Shown here: piece by piece, positions 32,354 through 40,224 of the stretch
How the letters are laid out: each line of letters begins with the position of its first letter
How positions within the stretch are numbered: the first letter of the stretch is position 1
From: JBBDWJ01 sp040902925
GTDB taxonomy: Bacteria; Acidobacteriota; Terriglobia; Bryobacterales; UBA6623
Length of the DNA stretch: 40,224 bases
Assembly: GCA_040902925.1 (NCBI GenBank)
Contig: JBBDWJ010000101.1
Location: 1 to 40,224, forward strand
Reading direction: 5' to 3'
Notes under the pieces: generated by a model
Database searches by the model: none
The model's input: only the letters and a program-made list of their open reading frames with translations
Told to the model about the DNA's origin: nothing
Position numbers and translations under genes: made by a program

Positions 32354-33769
32354 TTAGGAGAGGGTGACCGACTCGCCGCGCTGCGCGACGACGGCGCTGA
32401 TTCCGAACATTTCGTGAATCGCCTGCGCCAAAGCATTGGACTGCGTCGGCTCGCCATGTACCAGGAAAATCTTCTTCAGGTGCGTCGTGAGAGGCTTGAT
32501 CCAGCGGAGCAGCTCCTGCTGATCGGCGTGGCCGCTAAGGGCGTTGAGCCGGACGACCTCGGCGCGCAGCCGCATCGGTTCGCCGAAGATGGGGATCTCC
32601 GCCCTCCGCTCGACGATCTTGCGGCCCAGCGTGTGCTCGGCCTGGAAGCCGGGGATGAGGATCGTGTTGCGGGGGTCTTCGACGTTGTTGCGTAGATGGT
32701 GGAGGATGCGGCCGAATTCGCACATGCCCGATGCCGAGATGATCATGGCAGGAAAGCGCAGATCATTGAGGGCCTTCGATTCGTCGACATCGCGGATATA
32801 TTTCAGGGTCTCGAACCCGAACGGGTCGCGATCGTTGTTGAGGTGCTCCTGCGCTTGCAGGTCGTAGCATTCCGGGTGCTTGCGAAAGACTTCGGTGACA
32901 TTCACCGCCAGCGGGCTATCGACAAAGATCGGGATGCGCGGGATGCGGTTTTCGAGCGCCAGCTCGTGGACCAGCATGACAAGCTGCTGCGTGCGGCCGA
33001 CCGCGAACGCCGGCACGATCAGTTTTCCGCCGCGCTCGCTGGTGCGGGTGATCACGTCAGCCAGCTTGGCTTTAACGGCTTCCTCGGGCTCGTGCAGGCG
33101 ACCGCCGTAGGTGCTTTCCATGATGAGGTAGTCGATGGGCGGCAGGGTCTCGGGATCGCGAATGATCGGCAGGCCCTTGCGGCCGACGTCTCCGGAAAAC
33201 GCCAGCCGGATTTCGCGGCCGCCGCGGCGCTCGCGGAGCACGATGGCTGAGGAACCGAGCATGTGCCCGGCGTCGAACGTCTCAAAGGCCAGCTCCCCGC
33301 TCAGCGCGGTCGGCTCGTGATACGGGACCTGCTTAAACAGCGGCAGCAGCGCTTCGGCATCCGCCATCGTGTAGAGCGGCTCGACGGCTCCGTTTGGCAG
33401 ATCCATCTCGATCCGCTTGCGGCGGCTACGCCGCTTGTTGAGGAACTCGGCGTCCTTCTCCTGGATATGGGCGGAGTCCCGCAACATGGCGCCGCAAAGA
33501 TCGACCGTCGCCGGCGTGCTGTAAACGGGTCCCTGATAGCCGTATTTCGCCAGCGACGGCAGGTTGCCGCTGTGGTCGATGTGGGCGTGAGAAAGCAATA
33601 CGGCGTCGAGCGACTTCGGGTCAACCGGCAGGTTCCGGTTCCGCTCGCGGGTTTCTTTGCGACGGCCCTGGTAAAGGCCGCAGTCGAGAATCAGGTGGAC
33701 GCCGCCGGCGTGGACTTCATGGAGCGACCCGGTGACGGTTCCCGCGGCTCCCCAAAAACTGATCTTCAT
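32354..33769 (-). CDS. MBL-fold beta-CASP RNA-processing-type hydrolase
   Basis: A 471-residue metallo-beta-lactamase protein of the beta-CASP/RNA-specificity group (COG1236-like), related to CPSF-73 and archaeal KH-less homologues. The metal site HAHIDH is at 61-66 (LLSHAHIDHSGNLP), with AGHMLGSSAI and ESTYGGRLHEP following. The beta-CASP part has FAVGRTQQLVML and ASGMCEFGRILHHL, then LSGHADQQELLRWI and FLVHGEP, the motifs that follow in RNases. ATG at 33769; the frame upstream to 33898 is not supported. An extended -10-like TGCTAGGAT ends 11 bases before the ATG. Probably an endo/exoribonuclease; the substrate is unknown. Confidence 0.9.
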   Translation of the reverse strand: MKISFWGAAGTVTGSLHEVHAGGVHLILDCGLYQGRRKETRERNRNLPVDPKSLDAVLLSHAHIDHSGNLPSLAKYGYQGPVYSTPATVDLCGAMLRDSAHIQEKDAEFLNKRRSRRKRIEMDLPNGAVEPLYTMADAEALLPLFKQVPYHEPTALSGELAFETFDAGHMLGSSAIVLRERRGGREIRLAFSGDVGRKGLPIIRDPETLPPIDYLIMESTYGGRLHEPEEAVKAKLADVITRTSERGGKLIVPAFAVGRTQQLVMLVHELALENRIPRIPIFVDSPLAVNVTEVFRKHPECYDLQAQEHLNNDRDPFGFETLKYIRDVDESKALNDLRFPAMIISASGMCEFGRILHHLRNNVEDPRNTILIPGFQAEHTLGRKIVERRAEIPIFGEPMRLRAEVVRLNALSGHADQQELLRWIKPLTTHLKKIFLVHGEPTQSNALAQAIHEMFGISAVVAQRGESVTLS

Positions 33770-33894
33770 GGATGAATCCGATCCTAGCAGCCCGGCCCCG
33801 GCCTCGGCGAGCCGTGCTGGAAGCGATCGTGAGAAGGCGTCAAATTGTCGATCCCGGAAACAGTGCAATCCAAAGGGTTGCTGGCCGGCGCCTT

Positions 33895-34530
33895 TCACCG
33901 AAGTGCTTTGGCATCCTCTTCGGCGAGTATCGACTGCAACACGGGGGCGTTTGGAGGCTCGCCCAAGCCCAGCCGCTGCTGGATCTCCTCGAAAATCTGG
34001 CCAACTGGACGGCTGGCCTCCACGGTGAGCAGCGTCCCTTTGGCGCGATAGAGTTCCAATAGGGGCTTTGTCTTCCCGTGATACTCCTCGAGGCGCGTGC
34101 GCAACGCGTCCGGGTTGTCATCGACGCGTTTGGTAAACCCTTGTCCTTCGCCGACGCTGGCACGGTGCATGATGCGGTGATACACAATCTCGTCCGCAAG
34201 ATCGAGATAGATCACCTGGTCTATGTTCCAACGCTCGAAAAGGTACTCGGCCTGGCCGCGAGTTCGCGGAAATCCGTCAAGCACGAAGCCGTAGTTCCAA
34301 TCGTGCTGTTCGAGTCTTCCGCTCACGACCTCTTCGACAATTTCGTCGGGCACCAGATTACCTTGGTCGGTAATTCGCCGGATGCGCGCGGCGAGCTTGG
34401 TATGGTGGGCGACGTGCCAGCGGAAGATGTCGCCGATCGAAATGTGCACGAAGTCGTAGCCGCGGCACAACAGCCGGCTCTGCGTCCCCTTTCCCGATCC
34501 CTGCGGACCAAACAAGATGTACTTATGCAT
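33895..34530 (-). CDS. adk: Adenylate-kinase-like nucleotide kinase
   Basis: A 211-residue NMP kinase. The P-loop GPQGSGKGTQ is at 8-17, followed by HISIGDIFRWHV (AMP-binding side), LDGFPRTRGQAEYL and TKRVDDNPDALRTRLEEYHG, as in adenylate kinases. The LID region is short (RASVGEGQGFTKR) and has no Zn cysteines. The segment between FPRTRGQAEYLFE and the LID is also divergent, so it may be a second adk-like kinase rather than the housekeeping enzyme. ATG at 34530; there is no clear Shine-Dalgarno, and an upstream extension to 34656 is not supported. Divergent from the MFS gene. Confidence 0.82.
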   Translation of the reverse strand: MHKYILFGPQGSGKGTQSRLLCRGYDFVHISIGDIFRWHVAHHTKLAARIRRITDQGNLVPDEIVEEVVSGRLEQHDWNYGFVLDGFPRTRGQAEYLFERWNIDQVIYLDLADEIVYHRIMHRASVGEGQGFTKRVDDNPDALRTRLEEYHGKTKPLLELYRAKGTLLTVEASRPVGQIFEEIQQRLGLGEPPNAPVLQSILAEEDAKALR

Positions 34531-34671
34531 TGGGTAAAGAAAATACAGTACCACTATCGGTCGGGAGAACACTATCCGCGATGTCACGCACGATGCGGCC
34601 CTGCGGAGGTCTGAAAACGGTGTACTCTTTGTGGAACGCGGCGGCGCTGATCTCAATCAGGAGGCGTTTCC

Positions 34672-35979
34672 CTGTCCCGGCAACTTGATGAAACGGGTTT
34701 GCTCCAAGCGGTTAAAGCGCCCATGGATCGCCGGGGCGTCTTTTCGTGGTGCCTATACGACTGGGCTAACTCATCGTTCTCGAGCGTCGTCACCACGTTC
34801 ATCTTCGCGACCTACTTCACCGAGGCCGTGGCGGAGTCGTCCACTGCCGGAACCGCACTGTGGGGACGCACCCTAGGCATCTGTGGATTGGTGATCGCGG
34901 TTCTCAGCCCGGTCTTTGGGGCCGTAGGCGACCGCGGCGGGCGGCGCAAGCCCTGGCTCGCGGTCTTCACGTTGCTCTGCGTCGCCGCGACAAGCTTGAT
35001 GTGGTTCGTCGCTCCCGCGCCAGGTTTCGCGCCCTGGGCTCTGCTGCTGTTCGCGGCCGCTACGCTCGGCTTCGAATTCGCGACCGTGTTTTACAACGCG
35101 ATGCTGCCCGATATTGTTTCCGAGAGGTACCTGGGGCGCGTATCGGGATGGGGCTGGGGACTCGGCTATGTCGGCGGACTGTTTTGCCTGGTTATCGCGC
35201 TTCTGGTTTTCGTTCAGACGGAGCAGCCGCCGTTCGGGCTCGACCGGCAAACGTCCGAACATATTCGAGCGACGAGCCCTCTTGTCGGTGTCTGGTATGC
35301 GTTGTTTTCACTGCCGTTGTTTCTATGGACGGCCGACCGGCCCGCAAGCGGCCTCACTGCGCGGGCAGCCGTCGGAGAGGGGCTGCGCACGCTCCTCAAA
35401 ACACTGCGGCAGGTAAAACGCTACGGAAGCATCGTGCGCTTTCTGGTGGCGCACATGATCTACGCCGACGGGCTGGTCACTCTCTTTGCGTTCGCGGGAA
35501 TCTACGCCGCAGGCACCTTCGGCATGGACTTCACGGAAGTGATCTGGCTTGGTATCGCGTTGAACGTGACCGCCGGCGCTGGCGCAGCGCTGTTTGCCTG
35601 GGTTGACGACAAGGCCGGATCGAAGATAACAATTGCGATCGCGCTGGTCTGCCTGTTCGCGCTCGGAGTGGTCGCGGTCGTTGTCGAATCCAAGCAGATG
35701 TTCTGGCTGGCGGGCATGGCTGTGGGGGTCTTCGTGGGCCCCGCGCAAGCGGCGAGCCGCTCGATGATGGCGCGCCTGGCTCCCCGCGAGTTGCAGGCCG
35801 AAATGTTCGGCCTCTTCGCGCTTTCGGGCAAGGCCACGACGTTCTTGGGGCCTATCGTGCTGGGCACGGTGACCGAAATGTTCGATAGCCAGCGCGCGGG
35901 CATGGCCAGCGTATTGTGTTTTTTCCTGGTGGGGCTGTTGCTGCTGCTGCCGGTGAAGGAACCACCGCACGCGGCTTGA
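34672..35979 (+). CDS. MFS transporter, UMF1/Atg22-like family
   Basis: A 435-residue, 12-helix permease. The N-terminal block FSWCLYDWANSSFSSVVTTF is the hallmark of the UMF1/Atg22 family, whose eukaryotic member exports amino acids from vacuoles; bacterial substrates are unknown. DRGGRRKPWL is the MFS loop 2-3 motif. The likely start is CTG at 34672: it is in frame and lies seven bases after a perfect AGGAGG (34659-34664). TTG 34699 and ATG 34723 are in frame but have no ribosome site. The C-terminal LLLLPVKEPPHAA is cytoplasmic. It stands alone, convergent with the beta-propeller gene. Confidence 0.85.
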   Translation: MSRQLDETGLLQAVKAPMDRRGVFSWCLYDWANSSFSSVVTTFIFATYFTEAVAESSTAGTALWGRTLGICGLVIAVLSPVFGAVGDRGGRRKPWLAVFTLLCVAATSLMWFVAPAPGFAPWALLLFAAATLGFEFATVFYNAMLPDIVSERYLGRVSGWGWGLGYVGGLFCLVIALLVFVQTEQPPFGLDRQTSEHIRATSPLVGVWYALFSLPLFLWTADRPASGLTARAAVGEGLRTLLKTLRQVKRYGSIVRFLVAHMIYADGLVTLFAFAGIYAAGTFGMDFTEVIWLGIALNVTAGAGAALFAWVDDKAGSKITIAIALVCLFALGVVAVVVESKQMFWLAGMAVGVFVGPAQAASRSMMARLAPRELQAEMFGLFALSGKATTFLGPIVLGTVTEMFDSQRAGMASVLCFFLVGLLLLLPVKEPPHAA

Positions 35980-36053
35980 GCCGATTGTCACCGGGCGCCC
36001 TTCGCGCAGAACGCGGAGGCAACTAAGAAACCCTCACACCGCGGCGAGCCGCA

Positions 36054-37121
36054 CTAGTTGGTGATTTGCTCGAAGATCGCGAAATCTCCCGGATTCCAGG
36101 CCTGGGCGATGACGTAGATCTTGTTATTCATCTCACGCAGCACGGCGTTGTGGATGTGCTGGAAATTATCGAGGCCCAGGTCTTGCTTCGGCATGATCGT
36201 CGAAATCAACTGGTCGTTTTCGAGGACATAGATAGGGGCGCCTTTGCCTCGATCGGGTCCGTGCAGCGATCCAACTACCGCGTATTTCCCTTCATAGTCG
36301 ATGTCGCAAGGGAACGAGCCCAGAGGCATCTTCAGCGTCGACAGGTATTGCCCATAGCGGGTGAAACGCTCGATCTCGGAATTGGGCCGGTCGGCGACGT
36401 CGATGCGCGTCGTTCCCGGCGGCACCGTGATGCCGTGGCCGGTGCCGAACTGGCCGACGCCCGTTCCCCTGCCGCCAAAAGCCAGGTCGTGCCAGGCGGT
36501 TTTGACCGGGTTGGTGCCGAGGACGCGCGCCGTGAGAACAAAATCAAGGTTCGAATAGCCGGTGGTGACGTAAAGCAGGCCGTCCAGTTGCTCGACGTCG
36601 GTCGGCACGAAGTTTCCGCGGCCGGCGAAGTAATCGGTGGCGATCGGATGGCCCAGATCGCGCGATCCGTCGGGAGCCCCGAGGGTATTGAGCAGCTTTC
36701 CGTCGAGGCTGGTCGTGTACACCGCGCTGGCCTGATTCCCCGGGAAGCTGAGGAACGAAGCGCCGTCGGGAGCGTACCAGATGGTCGTGTTGTGGAGGTT
36801 GGTGTCCTTCATCTCGGCGGCGGTGCTGACCATGCGCGTCGTCTTCAAATCGGCGCTGATCTGGATGATACCCGCGCCGGGCAGCGCGAAATAGGTCTCG
36901 CCTTTGCCAGGGCGGCGATCGACGGCGAAACCTCCGTGCGCGTTCGTCAGTACTTTTTGCGCCTCGGCCGGCAGATGGCTCGACGTGTAGAGCACGCGGA
37001 ACTTCATCTTGGCGCTGCCGCTCGACGCCGCACTCTGCGCGGCGGTGGATGGGGCCTCGTAGAGCAGCCAACTCGCGGCAAGCAGGCCGGTGAACAACGC
37101 ACTCAGGATGAAACGCTTCAT
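36054..37121 (-). CDS. Exported beta-propeller-like protein (NHL-type)
   Basis: A 355-residue secreted protein. ATG at 37121 has GGAGG at good spacing; the earlier ATG at 37139 does not. Signal peptide residues 1-29 (ending STAAQ). The body is a run of propeller-like blades: HGGFAVDRRPGKGETYFALP, GHPIATDYFAGRGNFVPTDV, GHGITVPPGTTRIDVADRPN and KYAVVGSLHGP, ending in an AQAWNPGDFAIFEQITN tail. The GFAVD and IDVADRPN segments match NHL repeats. No catalytic residues can be named. It probably binds a ligand or polymer in the periplasm. Function unknown. Confidence 0.75.
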   Translation of the reverse strand: MKRFILSALFTGLLAASWLLYEAPSTAAQSAASSGSAKMKFRVLYTSSHLPAEAQKVLTNAHGGFAVDRRPGKGETYFALPGAGIIQISADLKTTRMVSTAAEMKDTNLHNTTIWYAPDGASFLSFPGNQASAVYTTSLDGKLLNTLGAPDGSRDLGHPIATDYFAGRGNFVPTDVEQLDGLLYVTTGYSNLDFVLTARVLGTNPVKTAWHDLAFGGRGTGVGQFGTGHGITVPPGTTRIDVADRPNSEIERFTRYGQYLSTLKMPLGSFPCDIDYEGKYAVVGSLHGPDRGKGAPIYVLENDQLISTIMPKQDLGLDNFQHIHNAVLREMNNKIYVIAQAWNPGDFAIFEQITN

Positions 37122-37266
37122 GGAATCGCCTCCAGGCAATTGGGCAAACGTCTAGGGTATCACCGTTGGATGCCGGGCAGGCGCGCCATGGAGGCCGGCC
37201 CGAGCAACGTGGTCCGGCTGGCTTTCGGGGCCGGGCGGCCCCGCTGCGTGGGGGACGCCGCGGGCG

Positions 37267-38523
37267 TCAGCCGATCGCGCCGAGGAAGCCGAGCACCGCA
37301 AGGTACAGCATGTAGAAAGTAAACAACACCGTGATTCCCAGGGCGACGTTATAAGGCGTGCTGTTGGAGTGCTCGCCCACGAAACTCTTCTTGAGCAGAA
37401 GGATCATCGTGAAGCTCGCAATCAGCGGCATGATCAGCGGGCTGATGGCCTGTGAGGCGATCATGATCTGTACCGGGCGGCCTCCGAAGACCGGCACCAC
37501 CAGGCCGAACAGGGCAGTCACCACGACCAGAATGCGAAACCCGCGGCGGCTCAGATCTCGCGGCAGTCCGAGGAAGTCGCAGATCATCCAAGGGCCCAAT
37601 AGATAGTTGGGAAACAGCGAGGAAAGGCCGGCGGCGATAATGCCGATCACAAATCCGGAGACGGCTAAACGCCCGGCGAGCGGCTCGAGCGTCGACACCA
37701 TGTCGATGGCGTTTTCGATTTCGAGACCCTGGACAAACAGCGTCCCCGCGGCGCACGCCATGATGGCCGAGTTGATCACGAACATCAGGGTCACTGAAAT
37801 CATCGAGTCGCGCGAGGCAGTCGGCAGATCGGCAGGCGTCCAGCCTTTTTCCTTCACCACGACGCTGCGGGAAAACAGCACCACCGACGCCATGGTCGTG
37901 CCGATCATTCCCGCGATCAGCAACTGCGGGTTGCCTTTGGCGGGAATACTCGGGATGATTCCGCGCAACATCTCGCCGGGCTCGGGCGCCACCATCGACG
38001 CCGTGACGACGAACGCTATCCCCATCAGCGCCACCAGCAGCGAAAGAACCTTGAGGAAGAACTGGTGGCGGCCATTCCAGAACAGCGCCAGCAGCAGCGA
38101 AGTAAACAAGATCGCCAGAACGAGTTGGCTGAACCCCGCGCCATCGGCGGTGAGAGGCCGCGACCACTCGCGCACGACATCGGTAACGATGGCCATGACA
38201 CCGATGATCGAGGCGATCTGGGTCAGCACGAGCCCGAACATGATGAACAACGTGACGGCGCGCCCGAAGTGCTTGCGAAAGGTGAAGAGAATGGTGTCGC
38301 CAGAAACGATGGTGCATTTGCTGATCCCGACGAACATGACGTGGGTGAGAAACGACGCCAGCATCAACGTCCAGGTCAGCGACATGCCGTAGCTGGCTCC
38401 CGCCGTCGCCATCGTGGTCACGCTGCCGGTGCCGATGACGTAGCCGACCATGAAAATGCCTGGGACGATCGAGGCGAAGAATGCGCCGAGCTTCGACAGA
38501 GCAGAGCGGTTTGAAGAATTCAT
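37267..38523 (-). CDS. Nramp-family transporter with non-canonical metal-binding motif
   Basis: A 418-residue inner-membrane protein with about 11 helices and the Nramp/SLC11 fold pattern. In helix 1, where metal transporters have GYxDPGN, the sequence is GYVIGTGS (27-34), lacking the Asp and Asn ligands. In helix 6, where they have MPH, it is TTMASVVLFSRS: the Met is kept and the Pro-His is lost. Divergent Nramp-like proteins with similar helix-1 changes exist; substrates may not be Mn or Fe. Start ATG 38523, chosen because a promoter lies 22 bases upstream. The frame to 39087 on this strand runs antisense to dctP and is rejected. Confidence 0.85.
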   Translation of the reverse strand: MNSSNRSALSKLGAFFASIVPGIFMVGYVIGTGSVTTMATAGASYGMSLTWTLMLASFLTHVMFVGISKCTIVSGDTILFTFRKHFGRAVTLFIMFGLVLTQIASIIGVMAIVTDVVREWSRPLTADGAGFSQLVLAILFTSLLLALFWNGRHQFFLKVLSLLVALMGIAFVVTASMVAPEPGEMLRGIIPSIPAKGNPQLLIAGMIGTTMASVVLFSRSVVVKEKGWTPADLPTASRDSMISVTLMFVINSAIMACAAGTLFVQGLEIENAIDMVSTLEPLAGRLAVSGFVIGIIAAGLSSLFPNYLLGPWMICDFLGLPRDLSRRGFRILVVVTALFGLVVPVFGGRPVQIMIASQAISPLIMPLIASFTMILLLKKSFVGEHSNSTPYNVALGITVLFTFYMLYLAVLGFLGAIG

Positions 38524-38544
38524 GGGCGGCCAGCGTGGTTCCCT

Positions 38545-38573
38545 AGAATACATGCGCCTTTCGCCCACGGCAA
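38545..38573 (-). promoter_or_regulatory. Sigma-70-type promoter for the Nramp-like gene
   Basis: On the minus strand: TTGCCG (38568-38573), a 17-base spacer and TATTCT (38545-38550). The predicted transcript start near 38538 gives a 15-base leader. It rules out the ATG at 38553 as a start. Confidence 0.55.
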
Positions 38574-38682
38574 GCGCGCGTTTGCTTTGTCCCCCAGGGC
38601 CGCGCGGATTTGAGATCATGATTGGCGCTGCCCGGCACTGATTTCTCCGGGTTGCACTTTTGTTGCCGTGGGGTTTTGGTTG

Positions 38683-39729
38683 ATGGAAATGAATCCCTTG
38701 CATGGGTGGCGCGCCGCTCTGCGAATCCGCAACAGGAACTGGGGCCTGAAGCTGGCGGCGGCAGTTTGCCTGATCTTTGGATTTGCCCTCGCCGGCTGCG
38801 GAATGGACGCCTCGCAACCGATCGAGATGAAGCTCGGGCACGTCGGCGCTCCCGGCTCTCTCGTCTCCGATACCGCCGAGGACTTCGCCCGTCGCGTCAA
38901 CGAACGGCTCGCCGGCCGTGCGAGGCTCAGCGTGTTTGGCTCGAGCCAACTCGGCGGCGACGAGACTCTGATGGTGAAGCTGAAGCTGGGCACGGTCGAC
39001 TTTTCGTTTCCCTCCACCGTGATGTCGTCGATGATCGAGGCGTTCGGCTTCTTCGAGATGCCGTATCTGATCAAAGACCGGCCGCACATGCTGCGGGTCG
39101 AGGAAAAGATCTTCTGGCCGTATCTGGCGCCTGAGGCGGAGAAGCGCGGCTTCCAGGTGCTATCGGTATGGGAGAACGGCTTCCGGCACATCACCAACAA
39201 CACGCGGCCGATCGTCGAGCCGTCGGACCTGAGCGGCATCAAGCTGCGCACGCCGCGCGGGGTGTGGCGTGTCCGGCTGTTTCAATCCTTCAGCGCCAAC
39301 CCAACGCCGATGCCCCTGGAGGAAGTCTTTGTGGCCCTCCAAACCGGAGTCCTCGACGGTCAGGAAAACCCCCTGTCGCAGATCCACTCGCAGCGGTTTC
39401 AAGAGGTCCAGCGCTATCTCTCGCTGAGCAGACATGTCTACAGCCCGGGCTATTTGATTGCCGGCAAGGAGCATTGGGCGAAGATGCCGCAGGATATCCG
39501 CGTGGAAATCGAGGCCGCGGCTCGCGAGACCAAGCAATATGTGATACGGCATGGCGCCGAACTCGATGAGCAACTTCTGGAAACGCTGAAAGAGTCGGGG
39601 ATCAAGGTCAATGAAGTCGACCGCGAGAGTTTTGTAAGCGCCAGCGAGGCGATCTATCAGGAATTCGGCGGATCCATTCCCGGCGGGCGTGAATGGATTG
39701 ACGAGGCGCTTGCACTGGCCGAGCCGTAG
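38683..39729 (+). CDS. dctP: TRAP transporter substrate-binding lipoprotein, DctP type
   Basis: A 348-residue extracytoplasmic solute receptor. The lipobox LAGC gives Cys39 as lipid anchor, so it is a lipoprotein rather than a free periplasmic protein. Family motifs are LGHVGAPGSLVSDTAEDFAR, GTVDFSFPSTVMSS, FEMPYLIKDR, LSGIKLRTPRG with the carboxylate-binding Arg, PLEEVFVALQTGVLDGQENP and YLSLSRHVYSPGYLI. Likely substrates are C4-dicarboxylates, sugar acids or related carboxylates. Start ATG 38683; ATG 38689 and GTG 38668 are close alternatives. dctQ begins 101 bases downstream after a palindrome-like repeat. Confidence 0.93.
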   Translation: MEMNPLHGWRAALRIRNRNWGLKLAAAVCLIFGFALAGCGMDASQPIEMKLGHVGAPGSLVSDTAEDFARRVNERLAGRARLSVFGSSQLGGDETLMVKLKLGTVDFSFPSTVMSSMIEAFGFFEMPYLIKDRPHMLRVEEKIFWPYLAPEAEKRGFQVLSVWENGFRHITNNTRPIVEPSDLSGIKLRTPRGVWRVRLFQSFSANPTPMPLEEVFVALQTGVLDGQENPLSQIHSQRFQEVQRYLSLSRHVYSPGYLIAGKEHWAKMPQDIRVEIEAAARETKQYVIRHGAELDEQLLETLKESGIKVNEVDRESFVSASEAIYQEFGGSIPGGREWIDEALALAEP

Positions 39730-39797
39730 CGTGGATACTACTCATCCTGCACCGCCCGCAAACCCCGGGAAGGTGATTGGCACTTAGCGCGGCAGGC

Positions 39798-39814
39798 GAC
39801 AATCCTCGTCTGTC
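39798..39814. repeat. Possible degenerate AATCCT repeat, copy 3
   Basis: GACAATCCTCGTCTGTC between dctP and dctQ resembles GACAATCCTGTCTGT at 16972-16989 but has an extra C and a broken left arm. It may be chance. Confidence 0.3.
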
Positions 39815-39830
39815 GAACTTCGGAGGTACT

Positions 39831-40224
39831 GTGACCGGATTCCGCAACAGGCTGGATCGCTTCCTGGAAGCGTGGGTCGTCTTCCTGGTGGCCGCGCTGG
39901 CGCTGATCGTTTTCGTCGGCGTCGTATTCCGCAAGGCCGGCGCGTCTTTGGTCTGGTACGACGAAGTGGCGTCCATAACCCTTTGCTGGCTGACCTACTA
40001 CGGGTCGTCGCTGGCGGCGTTGCGGCGGGCGCATATCGGCTTTCCGCGCTGGGTGTCGTCGTTGACGCCGCCGTGGCGCCGCGCGATGCTGGTGCTGCGC
40101 GCTGCAGTGGTCGTGGCGTTTTTCGCGGTCGTGGCCTGGGCGGGCTGGCGCGTGATCGGCGCCCTCGACGGCTTCTACATGGTCAGCCTGCCCGGGGTGT
40201 CGCAGCAGTTAACGCAGTCGGTGA
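39831..40224 (+). CDS. dctQ: TRAP transporter small permease, DctQ type (3' end cut by window)
   Basis: The small membrane subunit of the TRAP transporter whose receptor gene lies upstream. Start GTG 39831, with CGGAGG five bases before it. At least 131 codons are open to the window end. Helix 1 is VVFLVAALALIVFVGVVFRK, followed by the family motif WYDEVASITLCWLTYYGSSL and the basic loop LRRAHIGFP, then a third helix VVVAFFAVVAWAGWRVIG. No stop is reached. The large permease dctM should follow outside the window. Confidence 0.9.
   Translation, partial: MTGFRNRLDRFLEAWVVFLVAALALIVFVGVVFRKAGASLVWYDEVASITLCWLTYYGSSLAALRRAHIGFPRWVSSLTPPWRRAMLVLRAAVVVAFFAVVAWAGWRVIGALDGFYMVSLPGVSQQLTQSV

Noticed and set aside
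36066..37322. Plus-strand ORF of 418 codons over the beta-propeller gene
   Set aside because: It is antisense to an exported protein with a signal peptide and Shine-Dalgarno; the product is shadow-like.
38524..39087. N-terminal extension of the Nramp-like gene
   Set aside because: It would run antisense through dctP and across a promoter; the start at 38523 is better supported.
1..40224. tRNA genes, CRISPR arrays, transposases
   Set aside because: Reading both strands I found no T-loop-like GGTTCGAATCC pattern with a matching acceptor stem, no regularly spaced repeats and no transposase or integrase. A tRNAscan or profile search would be decisive.

Overview
The window is a GC-rich piece of bacterial chromosome. 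Short antiparallel operons are separated by repeat-filled intergenic DNA. The gene mix suggests an Acidobacteriota member, perhaps near Solibacter or Bryobacter: an N-acyl-D-amino-acid deacylase, a DUF1080 lipoprotein, PilZ proteins, a small Cys-rich exported protein, relics of an acidobacterial-type MacB/FtsX permease, and many palindromic intergenic repeats. This placement is inference from gene content; no rRNA or other phylogenetic marker is present. I found no tRNA, rRNA, CRISPR array, prophage or intact insertion sequence.

Layout. 1-7.7 kb: a di-haem cytochrome c peroxidase (cut by the window edge), an exported D-aminoacylase-type amidohydrolase, a DksA/TraR-like zinc-finger regulator, a family 5 uracil-DNA glycosylase, a TPR protein with a histone-H1-like tail, a YvcK/CofD-like protein and an unknown protein. 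7.7-12.3 kb: an unknown protein, a PilZ protein, miaB, a bifunctional-nuclease-family protein and a large exported protein. 12.3-13.4 kb: a decayed segment with permease relics, a broken PIN-toxin module and dispersed repeats. 13.4-16.2 kb: a small exported protein, then malate and isocitrate dehydrogenase genes in the same orientation (TCA cycle). 16.2-17.4 kb: a second PilZ gene set among hairpin repeats. 17.4-22.5 kb: amidase, DUF1080 lipoprotein, 2[4Fe-4S] ferredoxin with a small partner gene, thioesterase, GT2 glycosyltransferase and a VapBC module with a perfect operator palindrome. 22.5-25 kb: a translationally coupled PHP-domain protein and GT4 glycosyltransferase. 25-32.1 kb: a complete tetR - outer membrane factor - adaptor - RND pump operon with overlapping genes and a candidate TetR operator. 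32.3-36 kb: a beta-CASP metallo-beta-lactamase RNase-like protein, an adenylate-kinase-like protein and an MFS transporter. 36-40.2 kb: an exported beta-propeller-like protein, an Nramp-family transporter without the canonical metal-binding motif, and the start of a TRAP transporter operon (dctP, dctQ).

No clearly new multi-gene system is visible. The most unusual content is: (1) four classes of dispersed intergenic repeat, one a two-hairpin element; (2) abutting, inverted relics of the two ends of a MacB-like permease; (3) likely leaderless starts just after -10-like hexamers; (4) a strong ferredoxin promoter with a structured leader; and (5) several start codons other than ATG, including a probable CTG start behind a strong Shine-Dalgarno sequence. 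Two genes (cytochrome c peroxidase and dctQ) run off the window ends.
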